Below are positions 53,737-62,802 of a stretch of 64,000 bases of DNA, in pieces (positions within the stretch are counted from its first letter, which is position 1; each line of letters starts with the position of its first letter). Made by a program: the position numbers and the translations under genes. A model generated the notes under the pieces. That model was not told the origin of the DNA. It did no database searches and saw only the letters and a list, made by a program, of their open reading frames with translations. Where the stretch lies: contig NZ_KI928941.1 of NCBI RefSeq assembly GCF_000521215.1, positions 119,383 through 183,382 of the forward strand, given 5' to 3'. The stretch is from Labrenzia sp. DG1229 (GTDB lineage Bacteria; Pseudomonadota; Alphaproteobacteria; Rhizobiales; Stappiaceae).

Positions 53737-54591
53737 TCAGGCGTTTTTGACGTTCTGGGTCTGAACACCCAGCTTGTCGATCCCGAGACGCATGACTTCA
53801 CCGCCCTTCAGATAGACAGGTGGTTTCTGCCCCATGCCGACACCTGGAGGTGTGCCGGTGGAGATCACATCACCCGGCTGCAGGCTCATGAAGCGGCTGC
53901 AATAGCTGACGAGATGCGGCACCTTGTAGACCATCGTTGCGGTTGAACCGTTCTGATAGCGGTGACCGTCGACTTCCAGCCACATCGAAAGCTGGTCGAA
54001 ATCGCCGACTTCGTCCGGAGTTACCAGCCAGGGACCTAGCGGACCGAAGGTGTCGCTGCCTTTGCCCTTGTCCCATGTGCCGGACCGGTTCAGCTGAAAA
54101 TCTCGTTCAGAGACATCGTTGATAACGCAGAAACCTGCGACATGCTGCAAGGCATCAGCTTCGTCGATGTATTTACCGCCCTTGCCGATCACGACACCGA
54201 GTTCGACTTCCCAATCGGTCTTCTCCGAACCGCGCGGAATTTCCACATTGTCATCCGGTCCGACGATCGCCGAGGTCCACTTTCCAAAAACCACCGGCTC
54301 CGGCGGAACGTCCAGTCCGGATTCGGCGGCATGGTCCGCATAGTTCAGACCGATGCAGACGAATTTGCCGACATTGCCAACGCACGCACCCAGGCGCAGA
54401 TCCCGCTGCGGCTGCCCATCGACCAATGGCAGGTCGGAAATGTTCAGAGCCTGCAGTTTTGCAATTGCGTCCGGCAGCAAGGCGTCACCGGAAATATCGT
54501 TCACATGCGCGGACAGATCCCGCACACGCCCGTCGTTATCCAGCAACCCGGGTTTTTCTTCCCCAACGGGTCCGTATCTCAGCAGTTTCAT
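53737..54591 (-). CDS. fumarylacetoacetate-hydrolase-family protein, probably 2,4-diketo-3-deoxy-L-fuconate hydrolase
   Basis: A 284-residue FAH-fold enzyme. The metal-binding elements are present: FVCIGLNYADHAAESGLDVP, TDWEVELGVVIGKGGKYIDE (E-x-E), FCVINDVSERDFQL, and the C-terminal DVISTGTPPGVGMG. Family members cleave C-C bonds of acylpyruvates using Mg2+. Beside fuconate dehydratase, an SDR and a sugar ABC carrier, the best guess is cleavage of 2,4-diketo-3-deoxy-L-fuconate to pyruvate and lactate (inference). It is the last gene of the six-gene minus operon. The stop is 14 bases from the cyclase stop. Confidence 0.87.
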   Translation of the reverse strand: MKLLRYGPVGEEKPGLLDNDGRVRDLSAHVNDISGDALLPDAIAKLQALNISDLPLVDGQPQRDLRLGACVGNVGKFVCIGLNYADHAAESGLDVPPEPVVFGKWTSAIVGPDDNVEIPRGSEKTDWEVELGVVIGKGGKYIDEADALQHVAGFCVINDVSERDFQLNRSGTWDKGKGSDTFGPLGPWLVTPDEVGDFDQLSMWLEVDGHRYQNGSTATMVYKVPHLVSYCSRFMSLQPGDVISTGTPPGVGMGQKPPVYLKGGEVMRLGIDKLGVQTQNVKNA

Positions 54592-54617
54592 GAAACAGAT
54601 CTTTCCTATGTGCTGAC

Positions 54618-54642
54618 GATCCGCCGGTTATCCCGGCGGATC
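54618..54642. terminator. perfect 10-bp stem-loop between sugar-binding protein and FAH genes
   Basis: GATCCGCCGG (54618-54627) and CCGGCGGATC (54633-54642) are exact inverted repeats with a 5-base loop. It lies about 19 bases beyond the sugar-binding protein stop and 27 bases before the next gene. Hairpins at this place often stabilise the abundant binding-protein mRNA or cut downstream expression. Confidence 0.6.
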
Positions 54643-54660
54643 GAATTGTCTTTTCGCCAA

Positions 54661-55614
54661 TCAGTCGTAAAGAACCGCGGCAATCTCCGGATCATCCATA
54701 TTGGATGCATCGTAATAGAAGAAGCCCGTATCGATAAGATTCGGTACGTCCTGGCCTTTTGATGCGGCAACTGCAGCTTTGACGGTCTCATAACCGATCC
54801 CGACCGGGTTCTGGGTGATTGCCCCTGCCATCACACCGCTCTTGATCGCTTCTTTCTGTGCCTTGCCGGAGTCGTAGCCGATAATGACCAATCCGTCCTT
54901 GCCGAGTTCCTGAACACCGTTGACGACACCGATTGCCGATCCTTCATTGGTCCCGAAAATTCCTTTCAGATCCGGGTTCGCTGTCAGGATCGCCTTGGTC
55001 ACTTCGGTCGATTTCAGATGATCGCCCTGTCCGTACTGGATGGTGACGATTTCGATGTCAGGATATTTTTCACCGATACGATTGACGAAACCGTCCCGGC
55101 GGTCGATGCCCGTCCGGCTCGTCCGGCTCGTCTGGTCGTGAGCGACGACTGCGACCTTGCCTTTTCCGCCGATCTTCTCGGCCATCTTGTCGGCCGCAAG
55201 CGAGGCTGCGGCAACGTTGTTCGTGGTCGCTGTGGCTACCGGAATATCGCTGTCGACGCCGCTGTCGAATGCAACAACCGGAATACCGGCTTCCTGGGCC
55301 TGACGAAGCAGCGGAATCGCAGCCTGGCTGTCCAGCGCGGCAAAGCCGATCGCGACCGGCTTGTTGGCCAGGGCGGCCGACAGCATGTCGATCTGGCGAT
55401 CCACCATGGTTTCGTTATCCGGACCTTCGAAGGTGATGCGCACGCCTTCCTCGTCCGCAGCCTTTTCCGCTCCCAGTTTGACGGCCTGCCAGAACTGATG
55501 CTGGAAGCCTTTGGATACCAGCGGAATGTACATCTCGTCTGCAAGAACGGATGTGGCAGGGATGGACATTGCCAGCGCGCTTATGGCGCCAATTACGAAA
55601 CGACGTGAAATCAT
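54661..55614 (-). CDS. sugar ABC transporter substrate-binding protein (RbsB type)
   Basis: A 317-residue periplasmic binding protein: signal peptide (FVIGAISALAMSIPATSVLA, then DEMYIP), followed by a type I fold (IPLVSKGFQHQFWQAVKLGA, VDRQIDMLSAALANKPVAIG, PVVAFDSGVDSDIPVATATT, GYDSGKAQKEAIKSGVMAGA). It binds a monosaccharide. The gene context points to L-fucose or a related deoxy-sugar or sugar acid. AGGAGGAGA precedes the ATG. A small repeat encodes TSRTSRTG near residue 159. Confidence 0.92.
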   Translation of the reverse strand: MISRRFVIGAISALAMSIPATSVLADEMYIPLVSKGFQHQFWQAVKLGAEKAADEEGVRITFEGPDNETMVDRQIDMLSAALANKPVAIGFAALDSQAAIPLLRQAQEAGIPVVAFDSGVDSDIPVATATTNNVAAASLAADKMAEKIGGKGKVAVVAHDQTSRTSRTGIDRRDGFVNRIGEKYPDIEIVTIQYGQGDHLKSTEVTKAILTANPDLKGIFGTNEGSAIGVVNGVQELGKDGLVIIGYDSGKAQKEAIKSGVMAGAITQNPVGIGYETVKAAVAASKGQDVPNLIDTGFFYYDASNMDDPEIAAVLYD

Positions 55615-55686
55615 GAAATCTCCTCCTCTTATACGTTTCAGTTTTTTACCGATTGATTGGAACGTCGACCGTTCTCTTCTTGGTTT

Positions 55687-56694
55687 TCACTTGGCCTGTC
55701 TGCGCCGGACCATGTCGGCATAGACGGCAAGAATGATGATTGCGCCGGTCACGACCGTCTGCCATTCCTGGGCGACCGAAAGGACGCGCAATCCATTGGT
55801 CAGAACGGCCATGATCAATGCACCGATCAGCGTTCCGATGATGGTTCCGCGACCACCTGAAAGCGATGTGCCGCCGATCACGACCGCCGCAATGGCTTCC
55901 AGCTCGTAACCGAGCCCGAGCGCCGGCTGGGCGGAGTTGAGACGCGACGCGATAAGAATGCCTGCAATGCCGCAGATGCCTCCGGCAAGAGCGTAGATCG
56001 CCATTTTCCAGGCGTCGGTGTTCACGCCTGACAGGCGGACCGCTTCTTCGTTCGATCCAAGGGCAAATGTGTAGCGTCCCAGAACCGTGCGGCCGAGAAT
56101 GTAAGCTGCCGCCATTGCCACGAGAAACAGGATGAGAACGCCGTTCGGTATCGGCAGCGAGGGAAGAATCTCCCCGATCAGCGACCCGCGCGAAATCTGG
56201 TCGAAACCGGGCGTATCGTTGAAATAGATCGGGCGCGTTCCCGAAATCACCAGGGAAAGCCCTTTCAGGATAAGCATCATGCCGAGCGTTGCGATGAAAG
56301 GCGGGATTTTCATCTTGGCGACGAACGTTCCCGAACACAGTCCGCAAAGGGCACCGGCCGCGATGGCCGCCATCACCCCAAGCAGCAACGGCATGCCGGC
56401 ATAGGTCAGCACGACACCGGCGATCACCGCACAGAACGTCATGAGCGTGCCGACCGATAGGTCGATGCCACCGGTGATGATCACCAGCGTTGCTGCAATC
56501 GCCAGAACACCATTCACCGAGGTGGCCTGCAGGATCGCGATCATGTTCGAGGTCTGCATGAAATTCGGAGACGCGATCGAAAATGCGATCAGCAATGCAA
56601 TCAGGGACGCGAAGGCAAGCAGTTTCTGATGCGCTCCGGTATCGGTCAATCTGGAAAGCAGATTGACCGGTTTCGTTTCCTCCACGGTCTTCAA
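55687..56694 (-). CDS. sugar ABC transporter permease (RbsC type)
   Basis: A 335-residue membrane protein with about eight to ten helices and RbsC motifs (TLVIITGGIDLSVGTLMTFC, MAAIAAGALCGLCSGTFVAK, EAIAAVVIGGTSLSGGRGTI, GALIMAVLTNGLRVLSVAQE). The start is a TTG at 56694 that overlaps the ATPase stop as TTGA and has GGGGGA in front; no ATG is well placed. Translocation pore of the sugar uptake system. Confidence 0.9.
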   Translation of the reverse strand: MKTVEETKPVNLLSRLTDTGAHQKLLAFASLIALLIAFSIASPNFMQTSNMIAILQATSVNGVLAIAATLVIITGGIDLSVGTLMTFCAVIAGVVLTYAGMPLLLGVMAAIAAGALCGLCSGTFVAKMKIPPFIATLGMMLILKGLSLVISGTRPIYFNDTPGFDQISRGSLIGEILPSLPIPNGVLILFLVAMAAAYILGRTVLGRYTFALGSNEEAVRLSGVNTDAWKMAIYALAGGICGIAGILIASRLNSAQPALGLGYELEAIAAVVIGGTSLSGGRGTIIGTLIGALIMAVLTNGLRVLSVAQEWQTVVTGAIIILAVYADMVRRRQAK

Positions 56695-58217
56695 GGTGTT
56701 TCCCCCGTCGGTTGCATCGCTGCCTCGCGCTGCGTGGCAAGCTGCATGATTTGTTCTTGAGTTGTGTCCTTGCCGCCGGGCAGAATGCCGGTCAGCCGTC
56801 CCTCGCACATCACCGCGATCCGGTGACTGAGCCGCATGATCTCCGGCAACTCGGAGGAAATCACGATTACCGCCTTCCCCTCCTCAGCCAGGCTTTCCAG
56901 CAGCTTGTAGATTTCCGATTTGGCACCAACATCGATGCCGCGCGTCGGTTCATCGAAAATCAGAATATCGCAGTCCCTGAGCAACCATTTGGCAATGACT
57001 GTCTTTTGTTGATTGCCTCCGGACAGAAGCCTGACCTCCTGGACATCGGATGGCGTGCGGATGCCGAGTTTTCGAATGTAGTCCTGCGCGGTCTTGCGCA
57101 TCGCGTCATCGTCAAGGATGCCGCCGCGACCGGTAAACTTGTCCAGGGAGGCAAGGGCAATGTTGTCCCTGACATTCATTCCGGTCGCGAGGCCGAAATG
57201 CTTGCGGTCTTCTGACAGATAACCGATGCCCGCGGCGACAGCGTCGTGCGGTGTCGTCACGGACACGTCCTTGCCGTGAACCCTTATGTCTCCGCCATCC
57301 CGCGGGTCTGCGCCGAATATGGCGCGCGCGACTTCCGTACGCCCCGCCCCCATGAGCCCTGCAAACCCGAGGATCTCGCCTCTTCGCAGGGAAAATCCGA
57401 CATCTCGGATGTCATTGCCGCGTGACAGGCCTGACACTTCGAGCGCGATCTCCGCTTTTGACAGATCCGGTACCTCGACCGGCTCTTCGTTCACTTCCCG
57501 GCCGACCATCATCGCAATAATCTTGGATATCGGAGTATCTGACGCGCCGACTGTTGCAACATATTCACCGTCACGCATCACCGTCACACGGTCGGCAATT
57601 CTTTTCAGCTCATCCATCTTGTGGCTGATATAGACGATACCGACACCTTCAGCCTTCAAACGGTTGATGATGATGAAGAGTTCGGAGATTTCGGCATCGT
57701 TGAGTGCCGCCGTCGGCTCGTCCATGATCAAGACACGCGACTTGTAGGAAAGCGCCTTCGCAATCTCCACCATCTGCTGCTTCGCAATCGTCAGGCTGCC
57801 CACATTCGCCTTCGGGTCGAGATTGAGATTCATCGAAGCGAAAATCTCGGCCGCATTCCGGTTCAAGGCGCTCTCATCGAGCCTGCCGAAGCTCTTGCGC
57901 GGTTCCCGGCCGATGAAGATGTTCTGCGCTGTAGTAAGATCGTTCATCAGGCTGAGTTCCTGGTGAATGATGCCGATGCCGCGGTCCTGAGCTGCTCGTG
58001 GTGAATCGAGTTCCACGCTTTCGCCGTCGACCGACAGGTCGCCCGCATCGGACCGATAGATCCCTGCCAGAATCTTCATCAGCGTCGATTTTCCAGCACC
58101 GTTTTCGCCCATCAAGGCATGCACTTCACCCGGCTCCAGCTCGAACTGCACGTTCTTCAAGGCGTGCACGCCCGGAAAACGCTTTTCGATGCCTGTCATT
58201 TTGACGATTGGTGCCAC
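56691..58217 (-). CDS. sugar ABC transporter ATPase, two-domain (RbsA type)
   Basis: A 508-residue protein with two nucleotide-binding halves. The first has Walker A GENGAGKST, signature VGSLTIAKQQM and Walker B VLIMDEPTAAL; the second, degenerate in its P-loop (GLMGAGRTE), has LSGGNQQKTVIAKWL and ILIFDEPTRGID. This is the RbsA/MglA arrangement for monosaccharide uptake. GTG start at 58217 with GGGGGG six bases upstream. It follows the SDR gene by 19 bases. Confidence 0.93.
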   Translation of the reverse strand: MAPIVKMTGIEKRFPGVHALKNVQFELEPGEVHALMGENGAGKSTLMKILAGIYRSDAGDLSVDGESVELDSPRAAQDRGIGIIHQELSLMNDLTTAQNIFIGREPRKSFGRLDESALNRNAAEIFASMNLNLDPKANVGSLTIAKQQMVEIAKALSYKSRVLIMDEPTAALNDAEISELFIIINRLKAEGVGIVYISHKMDELKRIADRVTVMRDGEYVATVGASDTPISKIIAMMVGREVNEEPVEVPDLSKAEIALEVSGLSRGNDIRDVGFSLRRGEILGFAGLMGAGRTEVARAIFGADPRDGGDIRVHGKDVSVTTPHDAVAAGIGYLSEDRKHFGLATGMNVRDNIALASLDKFTGRGGILDDDAMRKTAQDYIRKLGIRTPSDVQEVRLLSGGNQQKTVIAKWLLRDCDILIFDEPTRGIDVGAKSEIYKLLESLAEEGKAVIVISSELPEIMRLSHRIAVMCEGRLTGILPGGKDTTQEQIMQLATQREAAMQPTGETP

Positions 58218-58236
58218 GACCAGCCCCCCTGCAGCT

Positions 58237-58974
58237 CTAGATCGTCACGCCACCGTCGACCAGCAGCGCCTGGCCGGTGACAAACTGGCTTTCATCGGAA
58301 AGGAGATAGACGGCCAGAGGTGTGATGTCTCCAACCACTGCCAGACGCCCCATGGGCTGTCTTGCTATGAAGTCCTTTTCTGCCTGCACCGGGTCGGGAG
58401 CAGCATCAATCCGGCCGCGAAGCGACGGCGTATCCACCGTTCCCGGGCAAATCGCATTGCAACGGATACCTTTGGAAACGAAGTCCGACGCAATCCCTTT
58501 TGTCAGGCCGATCACGGCGGCCTTCGTCGAGCCGTATGCGGTTCGGAAAGGGAAGCCCTTTATCGAACTGGCCATGGAAGCCATGTTGACAATGGACGCA
58601 GACCCTGTCGTTTCCGCCTTGCGCAACATCCCGGGAAGACAGGCGCGGGTCAGTTTCATCATTGACGTGACATTCAGATCGAAACTGAAAGCCCAATCCT
58701 CGTCGGATATGTCCAACAGCGATCCGTGATGAACAAAGCCCGCGACGTTGAACATACCGTCCAGGTCCGGAATGTCGGACGCCAGCTGTGCAATCGCAGC
58801 GCCATCGGTCACGTCCAGTGCCTTGGTTTCCATCGCATCGAGCCCTGCAAGCAGCGCTTCGTCCCTGTCGGTCGCAATGACGTGTGCGCCCTCGGTGGCG
58901 CATGCGATCGCACTGGCCCGGCCCATGCCCTGACCCGCCGCGGTTACGAGAATAGTCTTTCCTTGCAGCCGCAT
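58237..58974 (-). CDS. SDR-family dehydrogenase, probably 2-keto-3-deoxy-L-fuconate 4-dehydrogenase
   Basis: A 245-residue classical short-chain dehydrogenase: NAD(P) loop TAAGQGMGRA (11-20), NVAGF in place of NNAG, catalytic YGSTK, and the C-terminal TGQALLVDGG. Members next to L-fuconate dehydratase oxidise 2-keto-3-deoxy-L-fuconate at C4 with NAD+, giving the substrate of the FAH enzyme. The start shares a base with the stop of the UxaA gene (TAATG), so it is co-translated. Confidence 0.88.
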   Translation of the reverse strand: MRLQGKTILVTAAGQGMGRASAIACATEGAHVIATDRDEALLAGLDAMETKALDVTDGAAIAQLASDIPDLDGMFNVAGFVHHGSLLDISDEDWAFSFDLNVTSMMKLTRACLPGMLRKAETTGSASIVNMASMASSIKGFPFRTAYGSTKAAVIGLTKGIASDFVSKGIRCNAICPGTVDTPSLRGRIDAAPDPVQAEKDFIARQPMGRLAVVGDITPLAVYLLSDESQFVTGQALLVDGGVTI

Positions 58975-60497
58975 TACATTACCGCTCCTATTTGCCAGGG
59001 CACGAACTCCGCGCCGCCAAAGCCGAGCTCTTCGCTCTTGGTCTGTTCACCTGAAGCTACACGGATCAGCAATTCGAAAAGCTCTTCGCCTTTTGCTTCA
59101 ATGCTGATGCCCTCCGTGACGATATCCCCGCAATTGAGATCCATGTCGCCGGACATTCGTGCATACATTTCAGAATTCGTTGCCAGCTTGATGCACGGCG
59201 TAGGTTTGTAGCCGGAGACCGATCCCCGGCCGGTCGTGAAAATTATGAGATTTGAACCCGAGGCCACCTGTCCGGTGACGGAACAGGGGTCAAAACCCGG
59301 ACTGTCCATGAAAACGAAGCCTTTCTTGTCGACAATCTCCGCGAACTGATAGACATCCGCTAGCGGGGCGGTGCCCCCCTTTGCGACAGCGCCAAGTGAT
59401 TTCTCAAGGATTGTCGTCAACCCGCCCCGTTTGTTTCCGGGACTGGGATTGTTGTCCATCTCACCGCCATTTCGAGCGGTGTAGTCCTCCCACCAGTGGA
59501 TCCGCTCGATGAGCTTTTTTCCCACCTCGACCGACTGGGCGCGACGGGTAAGCAGATGTTCGGCGCCGTAGACTTCCGAAGTTTCTGAGAGAATGGTCGT
59601 GCCGCCATGACGAACCAGAAGGTCAGAGGCAAACCCAAGGGCAGGATTGGCTGTAATGCCGGAATAGCCGTCGGACCCGCCGCATTGCATACCAATGGTG
59701 ATTTCGCTTACCGGAGCCGGTGATCTGGTCGCGCTGTTTGCGATTTCGAAGATCCCGCGAAGTTCTTCCAGACCTTTTTCGATGGTCTTCCGGGTTCCGC
59801 CCTCATGCTGAATTGTCATGTATCGCAATGCGCCATCAGCCCGGATCGACCTGCCGCCGACAAGGTCCGAAACCTGCATGACCTCACAACCGAGCCCAAT
59901 CAGCAGAATGCCGCCAAAATTCGGATGCTGGGCATAGCCGGACAAGGTTCTGAACAGCGCAGCGTATCCCTCATTCTCACCCGACATACCGCATCCGGTG
60001 CCATGCACGATCGGAACGACGCCATCAACATTTGGAAATTCATCCAGAAGGCCGGTTTTTTCAACCGCCTCGGCAATGAAACGCGCCACTGAGCCCGAAC
60101 AGTTCACCGATGTCAGGATCCCGACATAATTGCGGGTGCCGACCTTGCCGTCCGCCCGGTGGTAACCATCGAATGTGCGCTGGCTTGCAATCGGCTCGAG
60201 AACGTCTTTCTGTGTGGCAAATTCGTAGTCCTGCAGATTGTGGGCATCCATTCCCAGGTTATGCGTGTGAACATGTTCGCCAGGTTTGATCGGTGCCTTG
60301 GCCTGACCGATGATCTGACCGTAACGCAGAACGTCTTCGCCGGCGGCAATTGTCGAACACGCAATCTTGTGCCCCTGCATAACGGCCGCGGACAATGGCT
60401 CCACCACACCTTGAAGTTCCGAGCCAGCCGGAAGTGAACGCAGGGCAATGACCACATTGTCTTTGGCCTGCAGCTTGAGAACGTCGCCTCCACTCAT
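58974..60497 (-). CDS. UxaA-family altronate/galactarate-type dehydratase
   Basis: A 507-residue UxaA protein with the N-terminal SAF-like domain (LKLQAKDNVVIALRSLPAGS, GEHVHTHNLGM; about 1-90) and the catalytic part (RNYVGILTSVNCSGSVARFI, HGTGCGMSGENEGYAALFRT, GMQCGGSDGYSGITANPALG, CSVTGQVASGSNLIIFTTGR). It dehydrates sugar acids of the altronate/galactarate type in an Fe-dependent way. In a fuconate locus it adds a second dehydratase; the substrate could be D-altronate, D-arabinonate-like or another acid. ATG 60497 has GGAGAGGGG upstream. First gene of the minus operon. Confidence 0.88.
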   Translation of the reverse strand: MSGGDVLKLQAKDNVVIALRSLPAGSELQGVVEPLSAAVMQGHKIACSTIAAGEDVLRYGQIIGQAKAPIKPGEHVHTHNLGMDAHNLQDYEFATQKDVLEPIASQRTFDGYHRADGKVGTRNYVGILTSVNCSGSVARFIAEAVEKTGLLDEFPNVDGVVPIVHGTGCGMSGENEGYAALFRTLSGYAQHPNFGGILLIGLGCEVMQVSDLVGGRSIRADGALRYMTIQHEGGTRKTIEKGLEELRGIFEIANSATRSPAPVSEITIGMQCGGSDGYSGITANPALGFASDLLVRHGGTTILSETSEVYGAEHLLTRRAQSVEVGKKLIERIHWWEDYTARNGGEMDNNPSPGNKRGGLTTILEKSLGAVAKGGTAPLADVYQFAEIVDKKGFVFMDSPGFDPCSVTGQVASGSNLIIFTTGRGSVSGYKPTPCIKLATNSEMYARMSGDMDLNCGDIVTEGISIEAKGEELFELLIRVASGEQTKSEELGFGGAEFVPWQIGAVM

Positions 60498-60553
60498 TTG
60501 CGCGCCCCTCTCCTGTTGCCGCGGGTTTGTTTCAACCAAGCCAGAGATCTAGC

Positions 60554-60587
60554 TTGACTTGCAGACTATGTCAACTAACATGTTAGT
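60554..60587 (+). promoter_or_regulatory. promoter and GntR operator for the fuconate dehydratase gene
   Basis: The -35 TTGACT (60554-60559), a 16-base spacer and -10 TAACAT (60576-60581) overlap the perfect 14-base palindrome ACTAACATGTTAGT (60574-60587). The same module recurs upstream of the GntR gene. The palindrome is also in the intergenic region of the divergent uxaA operon, so one repressor could shut both directions. Confidence 0.75.
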
Positions 60588-60674
60588 CAGCAACGGCGAA
60601 ATGGTTCATGCGGGTCAACACGCAAGCACTCCCCGGCAACTCAACGCCTTTGGATCCACTGTACGGGGGATGAA

Positions 60675-61949
60675 ATGACCAGGATAAACCGAGTCAGCAC
60701 ACACGACTTGCGGTTCCCGACTTCCGACACCCTCGACGGTTCGGATGCGATGAATCCCGATCCCGATTACTCGGCCGCCTATGTGATATTGGAAACAGAC
60801 GGTCCCCATGAAGGTCATGGCCTGACATTTACGATCGGTCGAGGAAACGAAATCTGCGTCGCTGCCATCGAAGCCCTCGCGCCGTTGGTGATCGGGCTCG
60901 ATCTGGGCTGGATCACCGAGGACATGGGGCGTTTCTGGCGACATGTCACCGGGGACAGTCAATTGCGCTGGATAGGTCCCGACAAGGGTGCCATCCATAT
61001 GGCGGCGGGCGCGGTGATCAACGCAGCCTGGGACCTGTGGGCCAGGGCCGAAAACAAACCGGTGTGGCGGCTCGTAGGGGAAATGAAACCTGAGGAGATT
61101 GTGAAACTCATCGACTTCCGTTACCTGACCGACGCATTTTCACCGGACGAAGCCCTTGCTATCCTGCGAAAATCCGAATTCGGCAAAGCTGAACGCATCG
61201 AAAAACTGCACGCAGAAGGTTATCCTTGCTACACCACATCCGCCGGCTGGCTGGGGTATTCCGATGACAAGCTGCGCGACCTGTGCCGTGCGGCACGCGA
61301 GGCGGGTTTCACCCATACAAAACTCAAAGTCGGCCGGGATCTGAACGACGATATCCGTCGCTTGACCATCGCACGCGAAGAGTTGGGTGACGAAATGAAC
61401 ATCATGATCGATGCCAACCAGGTCTGGGAAGTCGATCAGGCGATTGACTGGGTCCGAAAACTGTCGTTTGCCCGCCCTTATTTCATCGAAGAGCCAACCA
61501 GTCCCGACGACATACTGGGTCACAAGGCAATTCACGACGCCATCGCCCCGGTGAAGGTCGCCACCGGCGAGATGTGTCAAAACCGCATCATGTTCAAGCA
61601 GTTCATCACCGCGGGGGCCATCGACGTGGTGCAGATCGACAGCTGTCGGATGGGGGGATTGAACGAGGTGCTGGCAGTCATGCTTCTGGCACATAAATTC
61701 GACATTCCGGTCTGGCCTCACGCGGGCGGCGTCGGCCTTTGCGAGTATGTTCAGCACTTGTCGATGATCGACTATCTTGCAATCAGCGGCAAAAAAGATG
61801 ACCGGCGCATCGAGTACGTCGACCATCTGCATGAGCATTTCGTTGCTCCCTGCACCGTCGAGAACGGCGCCTATCTTCCGCCCGCCCAGCCTGGTTTCTC
61901 GATCGAGATCAAGGAGGACAGCCTGGAGCGATTCGAATTTCAGCCTTGA
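60675..61949 (+). CDS. fucD: L-fuconate dehydratase (enolase superfamily)
   Basis: A 424-residue mandelate-racemase/MLE-type enolase. Signatures for the fuconate branch: YPCYTTSAGWLGYSDDKLRD, KLKVGRD (the K-x-K catalytic base), IDANQVWEVDQAIDW, EEPTSPDDI, ATGEMCQNRIMFKQF, and WPHAGGVGLCEYVQHL with the catalytic His. Metal ligands D, E and E are intact. It converts L-fuconate to 2-keto-3-deoxy-L-fuconate. It is divergent from the UxaA/ABC operon and precedes the GntR gene; a GntR operator overlaps its promoter. Confidence 0.92.
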   Translation: MTRINRVSTHDLRFPTSDTLDGSDAMNPDPDYSAAYVILETDGPHEGHGLTFTIGRGNEICVAAIEALAPLVIGLDLGWITEDMGRFWRHVTGDSQLRWIGPDKGAIHMAAGAVINAAWDLWARAENKPVWRLVGEMKPEEIVKLIDFRYLTDAFSPDEALAILRKSEFGKAERIEKLHAEGYPCYTTSAGWLGYSDDKLRDLCRAAREAGFTHTKLKVGRDLNDDIRRLTIAREELGDEMNIMIDANQVWEVDQAIDWVRKLSFARPYFIEEPTSPDDILGHKAIHDAIAPVKVATGEMCQNRIMFKQFITAGAIDVVQIDSCRMGGLNEVLAVMLLAHKFDIPVWPHAGGVGLCEYVQHLSMIDYLAISGKKDDRRIEYVDHLHEHFVAPCTVENGAYLPPAQPGFSIEIKEDSLERFEFQP

Positions 61950-62028
61950 GCCATCGCTGTTTCCTTTCCGCCTGAAACAACCGGTTCTCCTGCCACGACA
62001 ACAACGCCACGGCGCTCTTCGAACTCGC

Positions 62029-62062
62029 TTGACTTGCTGACCATGAAAACTAACATGTTAGT
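62029..62062 (+). promoter_or_regulatory. promoter and GntR operator for the regulator gene
   Basis: TTGACT (62029-62034), a 16-base spacer and TAACAT (62051-62056) overlap a second perfect ACTAACATGTTAGT (62049-62062). It lies 16 bases before the GntR start and indicates autoregulation. Spacer lengths and operator position are identical to the copy before fucD. Confidence 0.75.
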
Positions 62063-62077
62063 CAACCAGAGGCGGCA

Positions 62078-62788
62078 ATGACTACGACCGATATCGACGC
62101 AACCAGACTTCAGGATATCAGCGCTTTTGATGGATCGCTGGCGCACAAGGTCTACCTGGCACTCCAGGAGGCTATCCTGTCACTACAGTTCCTGCCAGGA
62201 CAGGTGATACGCAAGGGACCAGTGTGCGAAAGGCTGGGAGTTTCAAGATCACCGGTCTCCGAGGCGATCGCACGTCTTGCAAACGAAGGCCTCGTCGATG
62301 TGATTCCACAGTCTGGAACGCGGGTCGCCTACTTTTCGATGGAAGACATTCGTGAGGGAACATTTCTGCGTCAGGCTCTCGAACTTGCCAGCGTGGCCAA
62401 GGTTGCGGAAGACCGGAGCGAGGACCAGTTCGCCCAGATCAACAGGAACCTGCGGTTACAGACGCTGCTTGTCGAAGATCTTGACTATTCCGGATTTTAC
62501 CAGGCCGACGAAGAATTCCATGCGCTTTTGATGCTGTTCACCGGCTATCCCCGCCTGAAGACCGTCGCCAGAATGGTGTCATTGCAGGTTACCCGGGCAC
62601 GGATGCTGCTGCTGCCGACACCAGGCCGAGCAACGGAGACGCTGGACGAACACCAGGCAGTGGTTGACGCCATCCGGGCGCGGGACGCGGACGCAGCACA
62701 ACGCGCTATGCGTCACCACCTGGGCCAGCTGATGCCACGTATCGAAGCCCTTGCTGAAACACGCCCAGAATTATTCCAATCCCGTTGA
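62078..62788 (+). CDS. GntR-family (FadR subfamily) regulator of the fucose-type locus
   Basis: A 236-residue GntR protein: winged helix (AILSLQFLPGQVIRKGPVCE, GVSRSPVSEAIARLANEGLV, about 30-85) and a helical FCD sensor domain (FYQADEEFHALLMLFTGYP and HQAVVDAIRARDADAAQRAM), with the acidic/His metal-ligand pattern of that domain. FCD regulators respond to organic or sugar acids. Two identical 14-base palindromes mark its likely targets: before fucD/uxaA and before itself. The stop is 14 bases before the aldo-keto reductase start. Confidence 0.92.
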   Translation: MTTTDIDATRLQDISAFDGSLAHKVYLALQEAILSLQFLPGQVIRKGPVCERLGVSRSPVSEAIARLANEGLVDVIPQSGTRVAYFSMEDIREGTFLRQALELASVAKVAEDRSEDQFAQINRNLRLQTLLVEDLDYSGFYQADEEFHALLMLFTGYPRLKTVARMVSLQVTRARMLLLPTPGRATETLDEHQAVVDAIRARDADAAQRAMRHHLGQLMPRIEALAETRPELFQSR

Positions 62789-62802
62789 AACAGGAACCAG
62801 GC

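Noticed and set aside
55100..55140. Tandem GTCCGGCTC repeat as a regulatory element
   Set aside because: It is inside the coding frame of the sugar-binding protein, where it gives TSRTSRTG; most likely a small coding duplication.
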